This document shows, piece by piece, positions 6,877-15,200 of a DNA stretch of 36,817 nt. The position numbers were made by a program, and so were the translations under genes. The DNA is taken from assembly GCA_001872285.1 (NCBI GenBank), contig MNXU01000049.1:1-36817 (forward strand), read 5' to 3'. Within the stretch, counting starts at the first letter, position 1, and each line of letters opens with the position of its first letter. The DNA is from Betaproteobacteria bacterium CG2_30_68_42 (GTDB taxonomy: Bacteria; Pseudomonadota; Gammaproteobacteria; Burkholderiales; Rhodocyclaceae). The notes beneath the pieces were generated by a model, which was not told the DNA's origin, searched no databases, and saw only the letters and a list, made by a program, of their open reading frames with translations.

Positions 6877-6891
6877 GCCGCCTGCGGCGGC
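6877..6891. repeat. GC-rich hairpin between the two phaB genes
   Basis: GCCGCC (6877-6882) and GGCGGC (6886-6891) form a perfect 6-bp stem with a TGC loop in the intergenic gap. There is no following T tract on either strand, so it is more likely an mRNA processing or stability structure than a strong terminator. Confidence 0.4.
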
Positions 6892-6900
6892 GCGTCCCGC

Positions 6901-7641
6901 TCAGAACATGTGCTGCCCGCCGTTGATCGAGATGTTCGCGCCGGTCACGAAGGCCGCCTCGTCCGAGGCGAGATAGGCGACCAGGCCGGCGATTTCCTCC
7001 GGCTTGCCGAGGCGCGAGACCGGAATCTGCGGCAGGATCTTCGAGTCGAGGATTTCCTGCGGAATCGCCATCACCATCTTGGTGCCGATGTAGCCCGGCG
7101 AGATGGTGTTGACGGTGACGCCGAACTTCGCGACCTCGAGCGCCAGGGCCTTGGTGAAGCCGTGCATGCCGGCCTTGGCCGCAGAGTAGTTGGTCTGGCC
7201 GAACGCACCCTTCTGGCCGTTGACCGACGAGACATTGACGACGCGTCCCCAGCGCCTCTCGGTCATTCCGTCGATGACCTGCTTGGTCATGTTGAAGACG
7301 CTGTCGAGGTTGGTGCGGATGACGGCATCCCAGTCGGCCTTGCCCATCTTCTTGAACGTCATGTCACGGGTGATTCCGGCGTTGTTCACCAGCACGTCGA
7401 CCGGGCCGGCCTCGGCGGCGACCGCGGCGACACACTGCTTCGCCGAATCGAAGTCGGAGACATCGCACGGGTAAGCACGGAAGCCGTAGCCCATGTTGTG
7501 CATCTGGGTGAGCCAGTCCTCGGCCTTCCTGTTCGCCGGACTGTAGGTCGTGACCACGCGGTAGCCGAGCGCCGCCAGTTTGATGCAGATCGCTTCGCCC
7601 AGCCCGCCCATTCCACCGGTTACCAATGCGACTCTCGACAT
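6901..7641 (-). CDS. phaB: Acetoacetyl-CoA reductase, second paralogue
   Basis: Also 246 residues, with TGGMGGLGEAIC (8-19), NNAGITRD (86-93), Ser139, Tyr152 and Lys156 (NYSAAKAG), and the ending SINGGQHMF. The start at 7641 is preceded by GAGGAGACGG. It is clearly paralogous to the downstream phaB but diverged in the cofactor/substrate-facing loops (TYSPANRKAEDW versus NCLPGYPDRDAW after the second strand), which may mean different cofactor or chain-length preference. It lies 70 bp after phaC on the same strand and is probably cotranscribed with it. Confidence 0.95.
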   Translation of the reverse strand: MSRVALVTGGMGGLGEAICIKLAALGYRVVTTYSPANRKAEDWLTQMHNMGYGFRAYPCDVSDFDSAKQCVAAVAAEAGPVDVLVNNAGITRDMTFKKMGKADWDAVIRTNLDSVFNMTKQVIDGMTERRWGRVVNVSSVNGQKGAFGQTNYSAAKAGMHGFTKALALEVAKFGVTVNTISPGYIGTKMVMAIPQEILDSKILPQIPVSRLGKPEEIAGLVAYLASDEAAFVTGANISINGGQHMF

Positions 7642-7711
7642 GATCCGTCTCCTCTCTGTGGTCGGGGTCAGGGTGCTTCCACGCCGGCGCCCCCTCTCGC
7701 GCCGCCGTGCC

Positions 7712-9436
7712 TCACACGCGTTCCTTGACGTAACGGCCCGGAGCCGCCTCGATCGGCCGATGGCGCGCATTGCCGAGGCCGCGCGGTGCGCGCCGCCTGC
7801 CGCCGCGGTGGCCGTCGAGCCATGCGGCCCAGTGTGCCCACCAGCTCCCTCGATGCTCGGTGGCTGCATCGAGCCACTCGCCCGCGGTCGCGGCGGGGGC
7901 ATCGTTGGTCCAATAACTGCGCCGGTTCTTCGCCGGCGGGTTGATCACCCCGGCGATGTGCCCGCTCGCCCCGAGCACGAAGGTGGTCTCGCCGCCCAGC
8001 ACCTGCCGCGAGCGGTAGGCGCCGGCCCACGGCACGATGTGGTCCTCGCGGCTGGCGTAGAGGTAGGCCGGCATGTCGAGCCGCCCCAGATCGCACGCCT
8101 GCCCGCACAAACGCACCGCCCCCGGCGCGGCCAGGCGGTTTTCGAGATAGGCGTTGCGCAGGTACCAGGTCAGGAACGGGCCCGGCAGATTGGTGCTGTC
8201 GGCATTCCAGTACAGGATGTCGAAGGCCGGGGGCGTGGCTCCCTTGAGGTAATTGCCGATGACGTTCGGCCAGACCAGGTCGTTTGCGCGCAGGCTGGAG
8301 AACACCGCCGCCAGCTCCGTGCCGCGCAGCAGTCCGCCGGCGCCGATGGCCGCCTCGCGCGCCGACACGGCCGCCTCGTCGACGAAGCAGCCGAGCTCGC
8401 CCGCCTCGGAGAAATCGAGCAGCGTGGTGAGCAGGGTGAGGCTGGCGACGCTCTTCTCGTCACGGGCCGCCGCCACCGCGGCCGCCGAGGCGGCGAGCGT
8501 GCCGCCGATGCAGAAGCCGAACAGGTTCAGGTCATCGGCACGCGCAATCTCGCGCACCACCCGGATCGCGGCGAGCGGCCCGAGTTCCAGGTAATCGTCC
8601 CAGCCCAGACGGCCGAGCTCGGCGGCCACATTGCGCCAGGAGATCACGAACACCGTGTGTCCCTGCTCGACCAGGAAGCGCACGAGCGAGTTCTCCGGCT
8701 GGAGGTCCAGCACGTAGTACTTGTTGATGCAGGGCGGGACGATCAAGAGCGGGCGCTTCGCGACCTTCTGCGTGAGCGGCGCGTACTGGATGAGCTGCAT
8801 CAGCGCGTTCTCGAAGACCACCGCGCCCGGCGTGATCGCGAGATTGCGGCCGACTTCGAACGCCGATTCATCCGTCATCGACAGCCGGCCGCGGGCGAGA
8901 TCGGCGATCAGGTTGCGGATTCCAGCCGTCAGGCTCGCCCCGCCGGTCTCGATCACGGTCCTGAGGATCTCGGGATTGCCGGCGGCGAAATTCGACGGTG
9001 CCATCGCGTCGGCGATCTGGCGCACGACGAAACGCAGCCGGCGCCGCGCACGCTCGTCGGCCACCGGCGCCAGCTCGGCCAGCCGCCGCAGGTATTCCGC
9101 ATTCAGCAGATAGGCACGGCGCAGGTAGTCGAAGTGGGAGCCGTCCGACCACTCCGGCGCGCTGAAGCGCCGATCCGTGACCGGCGCCAAGGCGGACGCC
9201 GCATCGCCGCCATTGCGTTGCACCATCGCGGCCCACAGTGCGAGATGACGCGCAGCCAGCTCGCGCTGCAACTGTGCCGCCTCGGAGTCACCCGCGGCGG
9301 GCGGGGTCTGCGCGAGTGCGGGCGCGATCGCGGCCTGCTGGCTGGCGATGAGTCCCGCGATCGCCCTGGCAAATGCCTCGCCTGCGCGCACGACCTCCTG
9401 CACGGCCTGCGCCGGATCGGCCGCGCACCCCGCCAT
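7712..9436 (-). CDS. phaC: Class I poly(3-hydroxyalkanoate) synthase PhaC
   Basis: A 574-residue enzyme polymerising (R)-3-hydroxyacyl-CoA into PHB at the granule surface. The lipase-like box is GFCIGG with catalytic Cys309; Asp465 (YASREDHIVPW) and His493 (GASGHIAGVINPP) complete the triad. Length and the conserved PPCINKYYVLDL and SWRN segments fit class I. ATG 9436 is chosen by family length, though its ribosome site is weak; the frame stays open to 9643, and a TTGACA-type promoter at 9533-9562 fits a start near 9436. The extreme C-terminus is Arg/Gly-rich. First gene of the pha array. Confidence 0.93.
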   Translation of the reverse strand: MAGCAADPAQAVQEVVRAGEAFARAIAGLIASQQAAIAPALAQTPPAAGDSEAAQLQRELAARHLALWAAMVQRNGGDAASALAPVTDRRFSAPEWSDGSHFDYLRRAYLLNAEYLRRLAELAPVADERARRRLRFVVRQIADAMAPSNFAAGNPEILRTVIETGGASLTAGIRNLIADLARGRLSMTDESAFEVGRNLAITPGAVVFENALMQLIQYAPLTQKVAKRPLLIVPPCINKYYVLDLQPENSLVRFLVEQGHTVFVISWRNVAAELGRLGWDDYLELGPLAAIRVVREIARADDLNLFGFCIGGTLAASAAAVAAARDEKSVASLTLLTTLLDFSEAGELGCFVDEAAVSAREAAIGAGGLLRGTELAAVFSSLRANDLVWPNVIGNYLKGATPPAFDILYWNADSTNLPGPFLTWYLRNAYLENRLAAPGAVRLCGQACDLGRLDMPAYLYASREDHIVPWAGAYRSRQVLGGETTFVLGASGHIAGVINPPAKNRRSYWTNDAPAATAGEWLDAATEHRGSWWAHWAAWLDGHRGGRRRAPRGLGNARHRPIEAAPGRYVKERV

Positions 9437-9532
9437 CACGCCGGCCCGCGCGGGACGGGCCGCTCCGCCTTGCGATGTCGGGGAATGCGCTTCGACACGA
9501 TCTTCGCAGGAATCCGGTTGATCAAGGCCGGC

Positions 9533-9562
9533 ATTCTGCGTCGCAACATTCGGGCCTGTCAA
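9533..9562 (-). promoter_or_regulatory. Candidate sigma-70 promoter for phaC
   Basis: On the minus strand a perfect TTGACA (9557-9562) is followed after 18 bp by CAGAAT (9533-9538, 4 of 6 matches). The predicted start lies about 90 nt upstream of the phaC ATG. It occupies the 175-bp gap between the ZIP transporter and phaC, which otherwise shows nothing. Confidence 0.45.
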
Positions 9563-9611
9563 GGACGCCGGGCGCCCCGACGTGACCTGCGCCCTCGCCT
9601 CCCGCAGCCAT

Positions 9612-10388
9612 TCAACCGACCAGTCGGTCGGCCAGCGCCGCACTCGCCAGGATGGTCGCCACGCCGAGGGCGATCAGGCTGATCTGCGAGACCGTCGCCG
9701 CCAGTTCCGGCCGCTTGTGCAGTCCGGGGATGAGGTCGGCCACCGCGACGTAGATCATGCTTCCCGCCGCCAGCGCGAGAAACACCGGAACGGCGGCACG
9801 CATGCCCGAAAACGCGAAATACGCCAGCAGGGCGCCGAGCACCGTCGCGAGGCTCGATACCAGGTTGTAGGCGAACGCCCGGACCCGCGAATACCCCGAA
9901 TGCAGCAGGATGACGAAATCTCCGACCTCCTGGGGAATCTCGTGCGCGATGATGGCGATCGCGGTCACGATGCCGAGCCGGAGGTCCTGGACGAACGCGG
10001 CCGAGATGAGCACGCCGTCGACGAAGTTGTGGAAGGTGTCGCCCACCAGGATGAGCAGGCCGCTGCGCCCGTGGTCCGCACCCATCGGCCTCGTCTCGTG
10101 GCCCTCGCAGCGCTCTTCGTGGCAGTGGCGCCAGAGCACGAATTTCTCGAGCGCGAAGAAGCCGAGGATGCCCGCGAGCACCGTGGTCATCGCCAGTTGC
10201 GCGCCGCCGCTCTCCACGGCTTCCGGCAGGACTTCCAGGAACGCCGCTCCGAGCAGCGCCCCGATGGCGTAGCTGATCAGCACCGGCACGCGCTCCGCCC
10301 CGACGCGGAATGCGAACAGCGCGGCCGCCGCCACGCTGAGCGCACCACCGAGCAGGCTCGCGGCCAGAATCCAGATCAGGACGGACAT
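9612..10388 (-). CDS. ZIP-family divalent metal transporter
   Basis: A 258-residue inner-membrane protein with about eight transmembrane segments. The ZIP metal-site motifs are present: HNFVDG in TM4 and HEIPQEVGD in TM5. The loop between TM3 and TM4 is His/Cys-rich (WRHCHEERCEGHE), a usual metal-sensing or capture loop. Likely imports Zn, Fe or a related divalent ion; specificity cannot be read. Repeat F starts 12 bp upstream of the ATG, so the promoter must lie in or beyond the repeat, or the gene is read through from pgeF. Confidence 0.9.
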   Translation of the reverse strand: MSVLIWILAASLLGGALSVAAAALFAFRVGAERVPVLISYAIGALLGAAFLEVLPEAVESGGAQLAMTTVLAGILGFFALEKFVLWRHCHEERCEGHETRPMGADHGRSGLLILVGDTFHNFVDGVLISAAFVQDLRLGIVTAIAIIAHEIPQEVGDFVILLHSGYSRVRAFAYNLVSSLATVLGALLAYFAFSGMRAAVPVFLALAAGSMIYVAVADLIPGLHKRPELAATVSQISLIALGVATILASAALADRLVG

Positions 10389-10400
10389 CCGAACACCCCC

Positions 10401-10494
10401 GGGGTCAGTTCTTTACTTTATAGTTTTTCACGCTCACCTGCAGTTTCCTGACGATGCTTTCGGCATGAGGACTATAAAGTAAAGAACTGACCCC
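10401..10494. repeat. Hairpin repeat F (24-bp perfect inverted ends, GGGGTCAG core)
   Basis: GGGGTCAGTTCTTTACTTTA plus TAGT at 10401-10424 is the exact inverse of 10471-10494. The 46-bp middle is noncoding and contains a short secondary pairing (TCCTGACGATGC...). The arms are AT-rich, unlike the surrounding genes. It starts 12 bp upstream of the ZIP gene and ends 2 bp from the pgeF stop. Only the outer GGGGTCAG is shared with repeats A-E. A REPIN-like unit; as RNA it would form a long stem. Confidence 0.8.
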
Positions 10495-10496
10495 AT

Positions 10497-11228
10497 TCAT
10501 TGCAGCCAGATCAGGGCGGCCATGCGACCGGTGGCGCCGCTCGCGCGATGGGAGAAGAAGCGCTCGGGCTCGGCGCAGGTGTCGAAGCCACCGCCGGAGA
10601 CGCGCGCGACGCCGCAGGCGGCAAGGCGCTGGCGGGCGAGCGCGTAGAGGTCGGCGCGCCACCTGCCCGGTGCCGAGGCGCGGAACGCTTCGGTCGCTCC
10701 GGGCCCGGCGGCGAGAAACGCATCGCGCACCTGCGCTCCGACCTCGTAGCTCGCCTGCCCGATCGCGGGCCCGAGCCAGGCGAGCAGTCGCTCCGGCGCC
10801 ACCCCCATCTGCGCGACCGCCGCTTCGATCACTCCGGCGGCCAGTCCGCGCCAGCCGCAGTGCACGGCGGCGACCGCGCGCGCACTCTCGTCGCACAGGA
10901 GCAGCGGCAGGCAGTCCGCCGTCATCACCGCGCACACCGCGCCGGGCGTGCGCGCAGCCGCCGCATCGGCGGCGAGGCCGGGCCGGTCGCGGTCGGCACG
11001 GGCGCAGCGTGCGCCATGCACCTGTTCGAGCCAGAATGGCTCGGCGGGCAGGTGACTGCGCAGTCGGCGGCGGTTTTCGCGCACGTCCTCCAGGATGTCG
11101 CCGACATGTCCGGCGAGGTTGAGCGAGGCATAGGGGCCGCGGCTCACGCCGCCTGTCCGCGTGGTGACGAGAGCCGCCACGCCGGGCGGTGCCGGCCAGT
11201 CGGGCACGATCCAGTCAGGCGGGAACAT
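10497..11228 (-). CDS. pgeF: Peptidoglycan editing factor PgeF (YfiH/laccase-domain family)
   Basis: A 243-residue protein of the YfiH multicopper-oxidase-like family, reported to act as a peptidoglycan-precursor editing enzyme and also as a purine nucleoside phosphorylase/adenosine deaminase. Visible hallmarks: TRTGGVSRGPYASLNL (about 23-38), LEQVHGA, the TADCLPLLLCD segment, and AVHCGWRGLAAGV with the zinc-binding Cys/His residues. The start at 11228 overlaps the end of rluD by 14 bp, a usual gene pair in Proteobacteria, implying translational coupling. The stop lies 2 bp from repeat F. Confidence 0.93.
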   Translation of the reverse strand: MFPPDWIVPDWPAPPGVAALVTTRTGGVSRGPYASLNLAGHVGDILEDVRENRRRLRSHLPAEPFWLEQVHGARCARADRDRPGLAADAAAARTPGAVCAVMTADCLPLLLCDESARAVAAVHCGWRGLAAGVIEAAVAQMGVAPERLLAWLGPAIGQASYEVGAQVRDAFLAAGPGATEAFRASAPGRWRADLYALARQRLAACGVARVSGGGFDTCAEPERFFSHRASGATGRMAALIWLQ

Positions 11229-12198
11229 CGATGGCCGCGCGCAGGCGTTCGATCAGTTCGCGCAGGTCGGCAGGCGGCGCGCATTCCCATTGCATGAGGC
11301 GGCCGCTCGCCGGGTGGCGCAGGGCGAGCCGCCAGGCGTGCAGGGCCTGGCGCGAGAAACCCTCGCCCCGGGAGCGGCGCGGACCATAGACCGGATCGCC
11401 GAGCAGTGGGTGGCCGATCGAGGCCATGTGCACGCGGATCTGGTGCGTGCGCCCGGTCTCCAGCGCGCACTCGACGAGGCTCGCATCCGCGAAGCGCTCG
11501 AGCACCCGGTAATGCGTGCGTGCGGCCCGGCCGCCCGCGACCACCGCCATGCGGGTGCGATGCGTCGGATGGCGCCCGAGCGCGGCATCGACCACGCCCC
11601 GGGGCGCCGGCGCGCCCAGGACGACGGCGAGATAGCGCCGCTTCACGGTTCGCGCCTGGAGCTGGCGCACCAGATCCGTTTGCGCCTCGAGGGTCCTCGC
11701 CACCACCAGCAGTCCGCTGGTGTCCTTGTCGAGCCGATGGACGATGCCGGCACGCGGGAGCCCGGCGAGCTGTGGCGCGTGGTACAGGAGCGCATTGAGC
11801 AGCGTGCCCGAGGGATTGCCGGCCCCTGGATGCACGACCAGTCCCGCCGGCTTGTCGAGCACCAGCAGCACGTCGTCTTCGTAGATGACTTCGAGCGCGA
11901 TCGGCTCGGGCCGGCGCGCCGCCTGCGCGGGCTCCGGTTCGGGCATGACCAGGATGCCCTCGCCTCCCCAGACGCGCATGCGCGGCGCGGCGGCGCGCTC
12001 ATCGACACGCACCTTTCCCGCGCGCACCCACGCCTGAAGGCGGCTGCGCGAGTGCTGCGGCAGCATCCGAGCGAGCGCCTGATCGAGCCGCATCCCGGCG
12101 CACTCCGCGCCCACCCGCAGCACGACGGGCGCCGGCCGGCCTGCGCTATAATCGCGCGCAGTTTCCGGCGAAGGCGAATCGGGGCGCGATGCGTTCAT
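11215..12198 (-). CDS. rluD: 23S rRNA pseudouridine synthase RluD
   Basis: A 327-residue enzyme. An S4 RNA-binding domain is at the N-terminus (GMRLDQALARMLPQHSRSRL) and the catalytic RluA-type domain has the HRLDKDTSGLLVVA motif with the nucleophilic Asp. In E. coli RluD modifies helix 69 of 23S rRNA (positions 1911, 1915, 1917). Start ATG 12198 is set by the bamD overlap: bamD starts at 12189 on the opposite strand, so the two start regions overlap by 10 bp. It is followed, with 14 bp overlap, by pgeF. Confidence 0.93.
   Translation of the reverse strand: MNASRPDSPSPETARDYSAGRPAPVVLRVGAECAGMRLDQALARMLPQHSRSRLQAWVRAGKVRVDERAAAPRMRVWGGEGILVMPEPEPAQAARRPEPIALEVIYEDDVLLVLDKPAGLVVHPGAGNPSGTLLNALLYHAPQLAGLPRAGIVHRLDKDTSGLLVVARTLEAQTDLVRQLQARTVKRRYLAVVLGAPAPRGVVDAALGRHPTHRTRMAVVAGGRAARTHYRVLERFADASLVECALETGRTHQIRVHMASIGHPLLGDPVYGPRRSRGEGFSRQALHAWRLALRHPASGRLMQWECAPPADLRELIERLRAAIDVPA
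12147..12152 (+). promoter_or_regulatory. Probable -10 box for bamD, inside the start of rluD
   Basis: TATAAT on the plus strand in CGCTATAATCGCG, 37 bp upstream of the bamD ATG, inside the opposite-strand coding sequence of rluD. The -35 region is GC-rich with no good match. Since the two genes overlap at their starts, promoters are forced into each other's coding region. Confidence 0.5.
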
Positions 12199-12983
12199 GG
12201 GCGGGTAGTGTAGCGGTTGCGGCGGCGCTGTTGCTCGGCGGCTGCGGCGTGTTCGGCGAACCCAAGGACGAGACCGCCGGCTGGTCTGCACAGAAGCTCT
12301 ACACCGAGGCCAAGGCGCTGTTGGCCGACGGCGGCTACGAAAAGGCGGTCAAGTATTTCGAGACACTCGAGGCGCGCTACCCGTTCGGCCGCTACGCCCA
12401 GCAGGCCCAGCTCGAGATCGCCTATGCGTATTACAAGAACGGCGACAAGGCCGCCGCGGTCGCGGCCTGCGAGCGCTTCATCAAGCTGCATCCGAACCAC
12501 CCGAACGTCGATTACGCCTACTACCTGAAGGCACTGGCGCTGTTCAACGAGGACAGCGGCCTGCTGTCGTTCATCCTCCCGCAGGATCCTTCGGCGCGCG
12601 ATTCCAGGGCGGCGCGCGAGTCCTTCGACGTGCTGAAGGAGCTTGCAACGCGTTTCCCGGAAAGCAAATATGCCGCGGACGCCAGGGCACGGGCGGGCTA
12701 TCTGGTCAATGCCATGGCCTCCTACGAGGTCGCGGTCGCCAACTACTACCTGCGGCGCGGCGCTCATGTGGCCGCGGCCTCCCGCGCCCAGGCCGCCGTG
12801 AAGCAGTTCCCCGAAGCGCCCGCCACCGAAAAGGCCCTGTTCATCCTGGTGAAGTGTTACGACGCGATGGGACTCGCGGATCTGCGCGACGACGCCGAGC
12901 GGGTGATGCGCAAGAACTTCCCCGACAGTCCCTACTATGCCCGCGGCATCGACAGTGGGCGCCCCTGGTGGCAGTTCTGGTAG
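12189..12983 (+). CDS. bamD: Outer membrane protein assembly factor BamD
   Basis: A 264-residue outer-membrane lipoprotein of the BAM complex, which folds beta-barrel proteins. The signal peptide ends in a lipobox ALLLGGC with lipidated Cys19. The body is made of tetratricopeptide-like helices (YTEAKALLADGGYEKAVKYF, FGRYAQQAQLEIAYAYYKNG) typical of YfiO/ComL proteins. The usual length is 240-270 residues. The gene is single, divergent from rluD with overlapping starts, and convergent with the Usp gene 16 bp downstream. Confidence 0.95.
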   Translation: MRSWAGSVAVAAALLLGGCGVFGEPKDETAGWSAQKLYTEAKALLADGGYEKAVKYFETLEARYPFGRYAQQAQLEIAYAYYKNGDKAAAVAACERFIKLHPNHPNVDYAYYLKALALFNEDSGLLSFILPQDPSARDSRAARESFDVLKELATRFPESKYAADARARAGYLVNAMASYEVAVANYYLRRGAHVAAASRAQAAVKQFPEAPATEKALFILVKCYDAMGLADLRDDAERVMRKNFPDSPYYARGIDSGRPWWQFW

Positions 12984-12995
12984 CCTCCGGGAGGC
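12983..12995. terminator. Possible short bidirectional terminator between bamD and the Usp gene
   Basis: GCCTC (12983-12987) and GAGGC (12991-12995) form a small stem with a CGG loop in the 16-bp gap between convergent genes. There is no T tract, so termination strength is doubtful. Confidence 0.3.
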
Positions 12996-12999
12996 CGCT

Positions 13000-13446
13000 T
13001 CAGGCGCCGGCCTGATCGCGGATCACGATCAGCACGCTGCACGGCGCCTGCTCGATGATCGAGGCGCCGACCGAGCCCTTCCACCAGCGCGCGAGCAGCG
13101 AGCCATGGCGCCGGTGGCCGAGCACGATCAGGTCGCACCCCAGTTCGACCGCCAGCCGGCAGATCTCGTCGACCGGCTCACCGGTGATCAGATGCCCCTC
13201 GGCGTTGCAGCCGCGCTCGCGCAGCAGCGTGAGGCCCTCCTCCAGCACGGTCGAATAGCGCCGGTTCTCCTCCTCCTGCAGCGAGTCGGGAACGAAGCCC
13301 TCGGTGATGTACAGGCCGGCCATGAGCGGCGCGACGGCCAGCAGGTGCATCTGGGCGTTGAGCAGGTGGTTGATGTCCGCGCATTCGAGCAGCGCCGAGC
13401 GACCGCCCTCGGATCCGTCGTAAGCCAGCAGCACTTTCGCATACAT
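13000..13446 (-). CDS. Universal stress protein (UspA family)
   Basis: A 148-residue cytoplasmic protein. It begins MYAKVLLAYDGSEGGRSALL and contains the ATP-binding signature GHRRHGSLLARWWKGSV followed by CSVLIVIRD, fitting ATP-binding Usp proteins. The start at 13446 is chosen from family alignment; an in-frame upstream extension to 13599 is not plausible. Role: stress-induced survival factor, exact function unknown. It stands alone on the minus strand between bamD and a fatty-acid gene pair. Confidence 0.92.
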   Translation of the reverse strand: MYAKVLLAYDGSEGGRSALLECADINHLLNAQMHLLAVAPLMAGLYITEGFVPDSLQEEENRRYSTVLEEGLTLLRERGCNAEGHLITGEPVDEICRLAVELGCDLIVLGHRRHGSLLARWWKGSVGASIIEQAPCSVLIVIRDQAGA

Positions 13447-13603
13447 GTTCGCGCCCTCCCGCGCCGGCATGGTAACGGATCGCCCGGCCGCAGCGCAATG
13501 CGCATCGGGCGAAGTGCAATCACCGCAGGACATCGCGCCGAAACCCGAAACCGTTTCGACCCGTCCGGCGCACTGCGCTTCGCCGATCGCGCCGTGCATC
13601 GGC

Positions 13604-13612
13604 TGCTATACT
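13604..13612 (+). promoter_or_regulatory. Extended -10 promoter for the hydroxyacyl-CoA dehydrogenase gene
   Basis: TGCTATACT reads as an extended -10 element (TG-N-TATACT), 28 bp upstream of the start codon at 13640. The -35 is not obvious. It lies in the 193-bp gap between two divergent genes; I see no other structure there. Confidence 0.5.
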
Positions 13613-13639
13613 CGCCGGGCCACCCACGGAGGAGACCGG

Positions 13640-15160
13640 ATGATGACCGCAGCATCTATCCCGCCGGATACGGCCGCGGTCGTCGGCACCGGGGCGATGG
13701 GCCGCGGAATCGCGCAGGTACTGGCCCAGGCCGGCCTGCGCGTGTTGCTGTGCGATGCCGCGCCGGGCGCGGCCGGGAAGGCGCGCGAGGCGATTGCCGC
13801 GACGCTCGAGCGGCTCGCGGCGAAGGGCAGGATCGGACCGGATGCGGCGCGCGAGGCGGCGGCGCGGCTCGCCGTGGTGGAAGCGATCGGGGAACTCGGC
13901 CCGGCGCAGGTGGTGATCGAGGCGATCGTCGAGAACCTGGAAGCCAAGCGCGGCCTCCTGCGCGCGATCGAGGACATCGTCGCGCCGACCTGCATCCTCG
14001 CGACCAACACCTCATCGCTCTCGGTGGCCGCGATCGCGGCGGCCTGCCGGCTGCCGGGAAGGGTCGCCGGATTCCACTTCTTCAATCCGGTCCCGCTGAT
14101 GAAGGTGGTGGAAGTGGTCGAGGGACCGCTCACCGAGCCGGCCGCGGCTCTCGCGCTCGTGGAGCTGGCAAAACGCTTCGGGCACGCCCCGGTGCGCTGC
14201 GGCGACAGCCCCGGCTTCGTGGTGAATCACGCCGGCCGCGGGCTGGTCACCGAAGCGCTGCGGATCCTCTCGGAAGGGGTGGCGCCGTTCGAGGAGATCG
14301 ACCGCATCCTGCGCGATGCGGCCGGCTTCCGCATGGGACCGTTCGAACTGCTCGACCTGACCGGCCTCGACGTCTCCCAGCCGGTGATGGAATCCATCTA
14401 CCACCAGTTCTACGAGGAGCCGCGCTTTCGCCCCTCTCCGCTCGGCGCGCAGCGGCTCGCCGCCGGTCTGCTCGGGCGCAAGTCGGGACGCGGCTTCTAC
14501 ACCTATCCCGCGCGGCCGGCGCAAGCCGAAACCGCGCGCACGCCTGCGGAGCGCCCGGCCCGGGTATGGGTGAGCCGCGCCCTGCCGGAGTTCGGCGCGC
14601 AGGCCGCGCAGCTCGTGCGCAGCCTGGGCGGCCGGCTCGACGAGGGCGCGCGTCCGGCGCCGGATTCGCTGTGCGTGGTCACCCCGCTGGGGGCGGACGC
14701 CACCGGCTGCTGCGCGGCCGAGGGGCTGGATGCGACGCGGGTCGTCGCACTCGACATGCTGTTCGCATCGGGGCGGCGCACCCTGATGACCACCCCGCTC
14801 ACCGGCGCGGCAGCGCGCGTTGCGGCCCACGGTCTGTTCGCCTCGGACGGCGTTCCGGTCTCGGTGATCCGCGACAGCGCCGGATTCGTCGCCCAGCGCG
14901 TGGTGGCCCACATCGTCAATGTCGGTTGCGACATCGCACAGCAGGCGATCGCGGCACCGGGAGACATCGACCGCGCGGTGACACTCGGCCTCGGCTATCC
15001 GAGCGGACCGCTGGCGATGGGCGACGCGCTCGGGCCCGCGCGCGTGGCAGCGATCCTGGATGCGATGCACGGCATCCATCGCGATCCGCGCTACCGGCCG
15101 AGCCCCTGGCTGCGCCGGCGCGCGCTGCTCGGCGCCTCGCTGCTCACCGCGGAAGAGTGA
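13640..15160 (+). CDS. 3-hydroxyacyl-CoA dehydrogenase (PaaH/PaaC-like, two 3HCDH domains)
   Basis: A 506-residue NAD-dependent dehydrogenase. The Rossmann domain starts VVGTGAMGRGIAQVLAQAG, with ATNTSSLSVAAIA and GFHFFNPVPLMKVVEVV marking the substrate/catalytic His region, then the first C-terminal helical domain (DSPGFVVNHAGRGLVTEAL). A second, partial copy of that domain is at the end (RDSAGFVAQRVVAHIVNVGC). This layout and length match PaaH-type enzymes, which oxidise 3-hydroxyacyl-CoA in phenylacetate or fatty-acid beta-oxidation. No other paa genes are in the window, so the pathway is open. ATG 13640 follows GGAGGAGA; the start is MM. Confidence 0.9.
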   Translation: MMTAASIPPDTAAVVGTGAMGRGIAQVLAQAGLRVLLCDAAPGAAGKAREAIAATLERLAAKGRIGPDAAREAAARLAVVEAIGELGPAQVVIEAIVENLEAKRGLLRAIEDIVAPTCILATNTSSLSVAAIAAACRLPGRVAGFHFFNPVPLMKVVEVVEGPLTEPAAALALVELAKRFGHAPVRCGDSPGFVVNHAGRGLVTEALRILSEGVAPFEEIDRILRDAAGFRMGPFELLDLTGLDVSQPVMESIYHQFYEEPRFRPSPLGAQRLAAGLLGRKSGRGFYTYPARPAQAETARTPAERPARVWVSRALPEFGAQAAQLVRSLGGRLDEGARPAPDSLCVVTPLGADATGCCAAEGLDATRVVALDMLFASGRRTLMTTPLTGAAARVAAHGLFASDGVPVSVIRDSAGFVAQRVVAHIVNVGCDIAQQAIAAPGDIDRAVTLGLGYPSGPLAMGDALGPARVAAILDAMHGIHRDPRYRPSPWLRRRALLGASLLTAEE

Positions 15161-15200
15161 CGCCGCGGAACCCCACGCTGACACCGACCCGGAGGAACCG

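Noticed and set aside
7664-7671. A lone GGGGTCAG between phaC and phaB
   Set aside because: There is no inverted partner nearby and no arm similarity to any repeat in the window; most likely chance.
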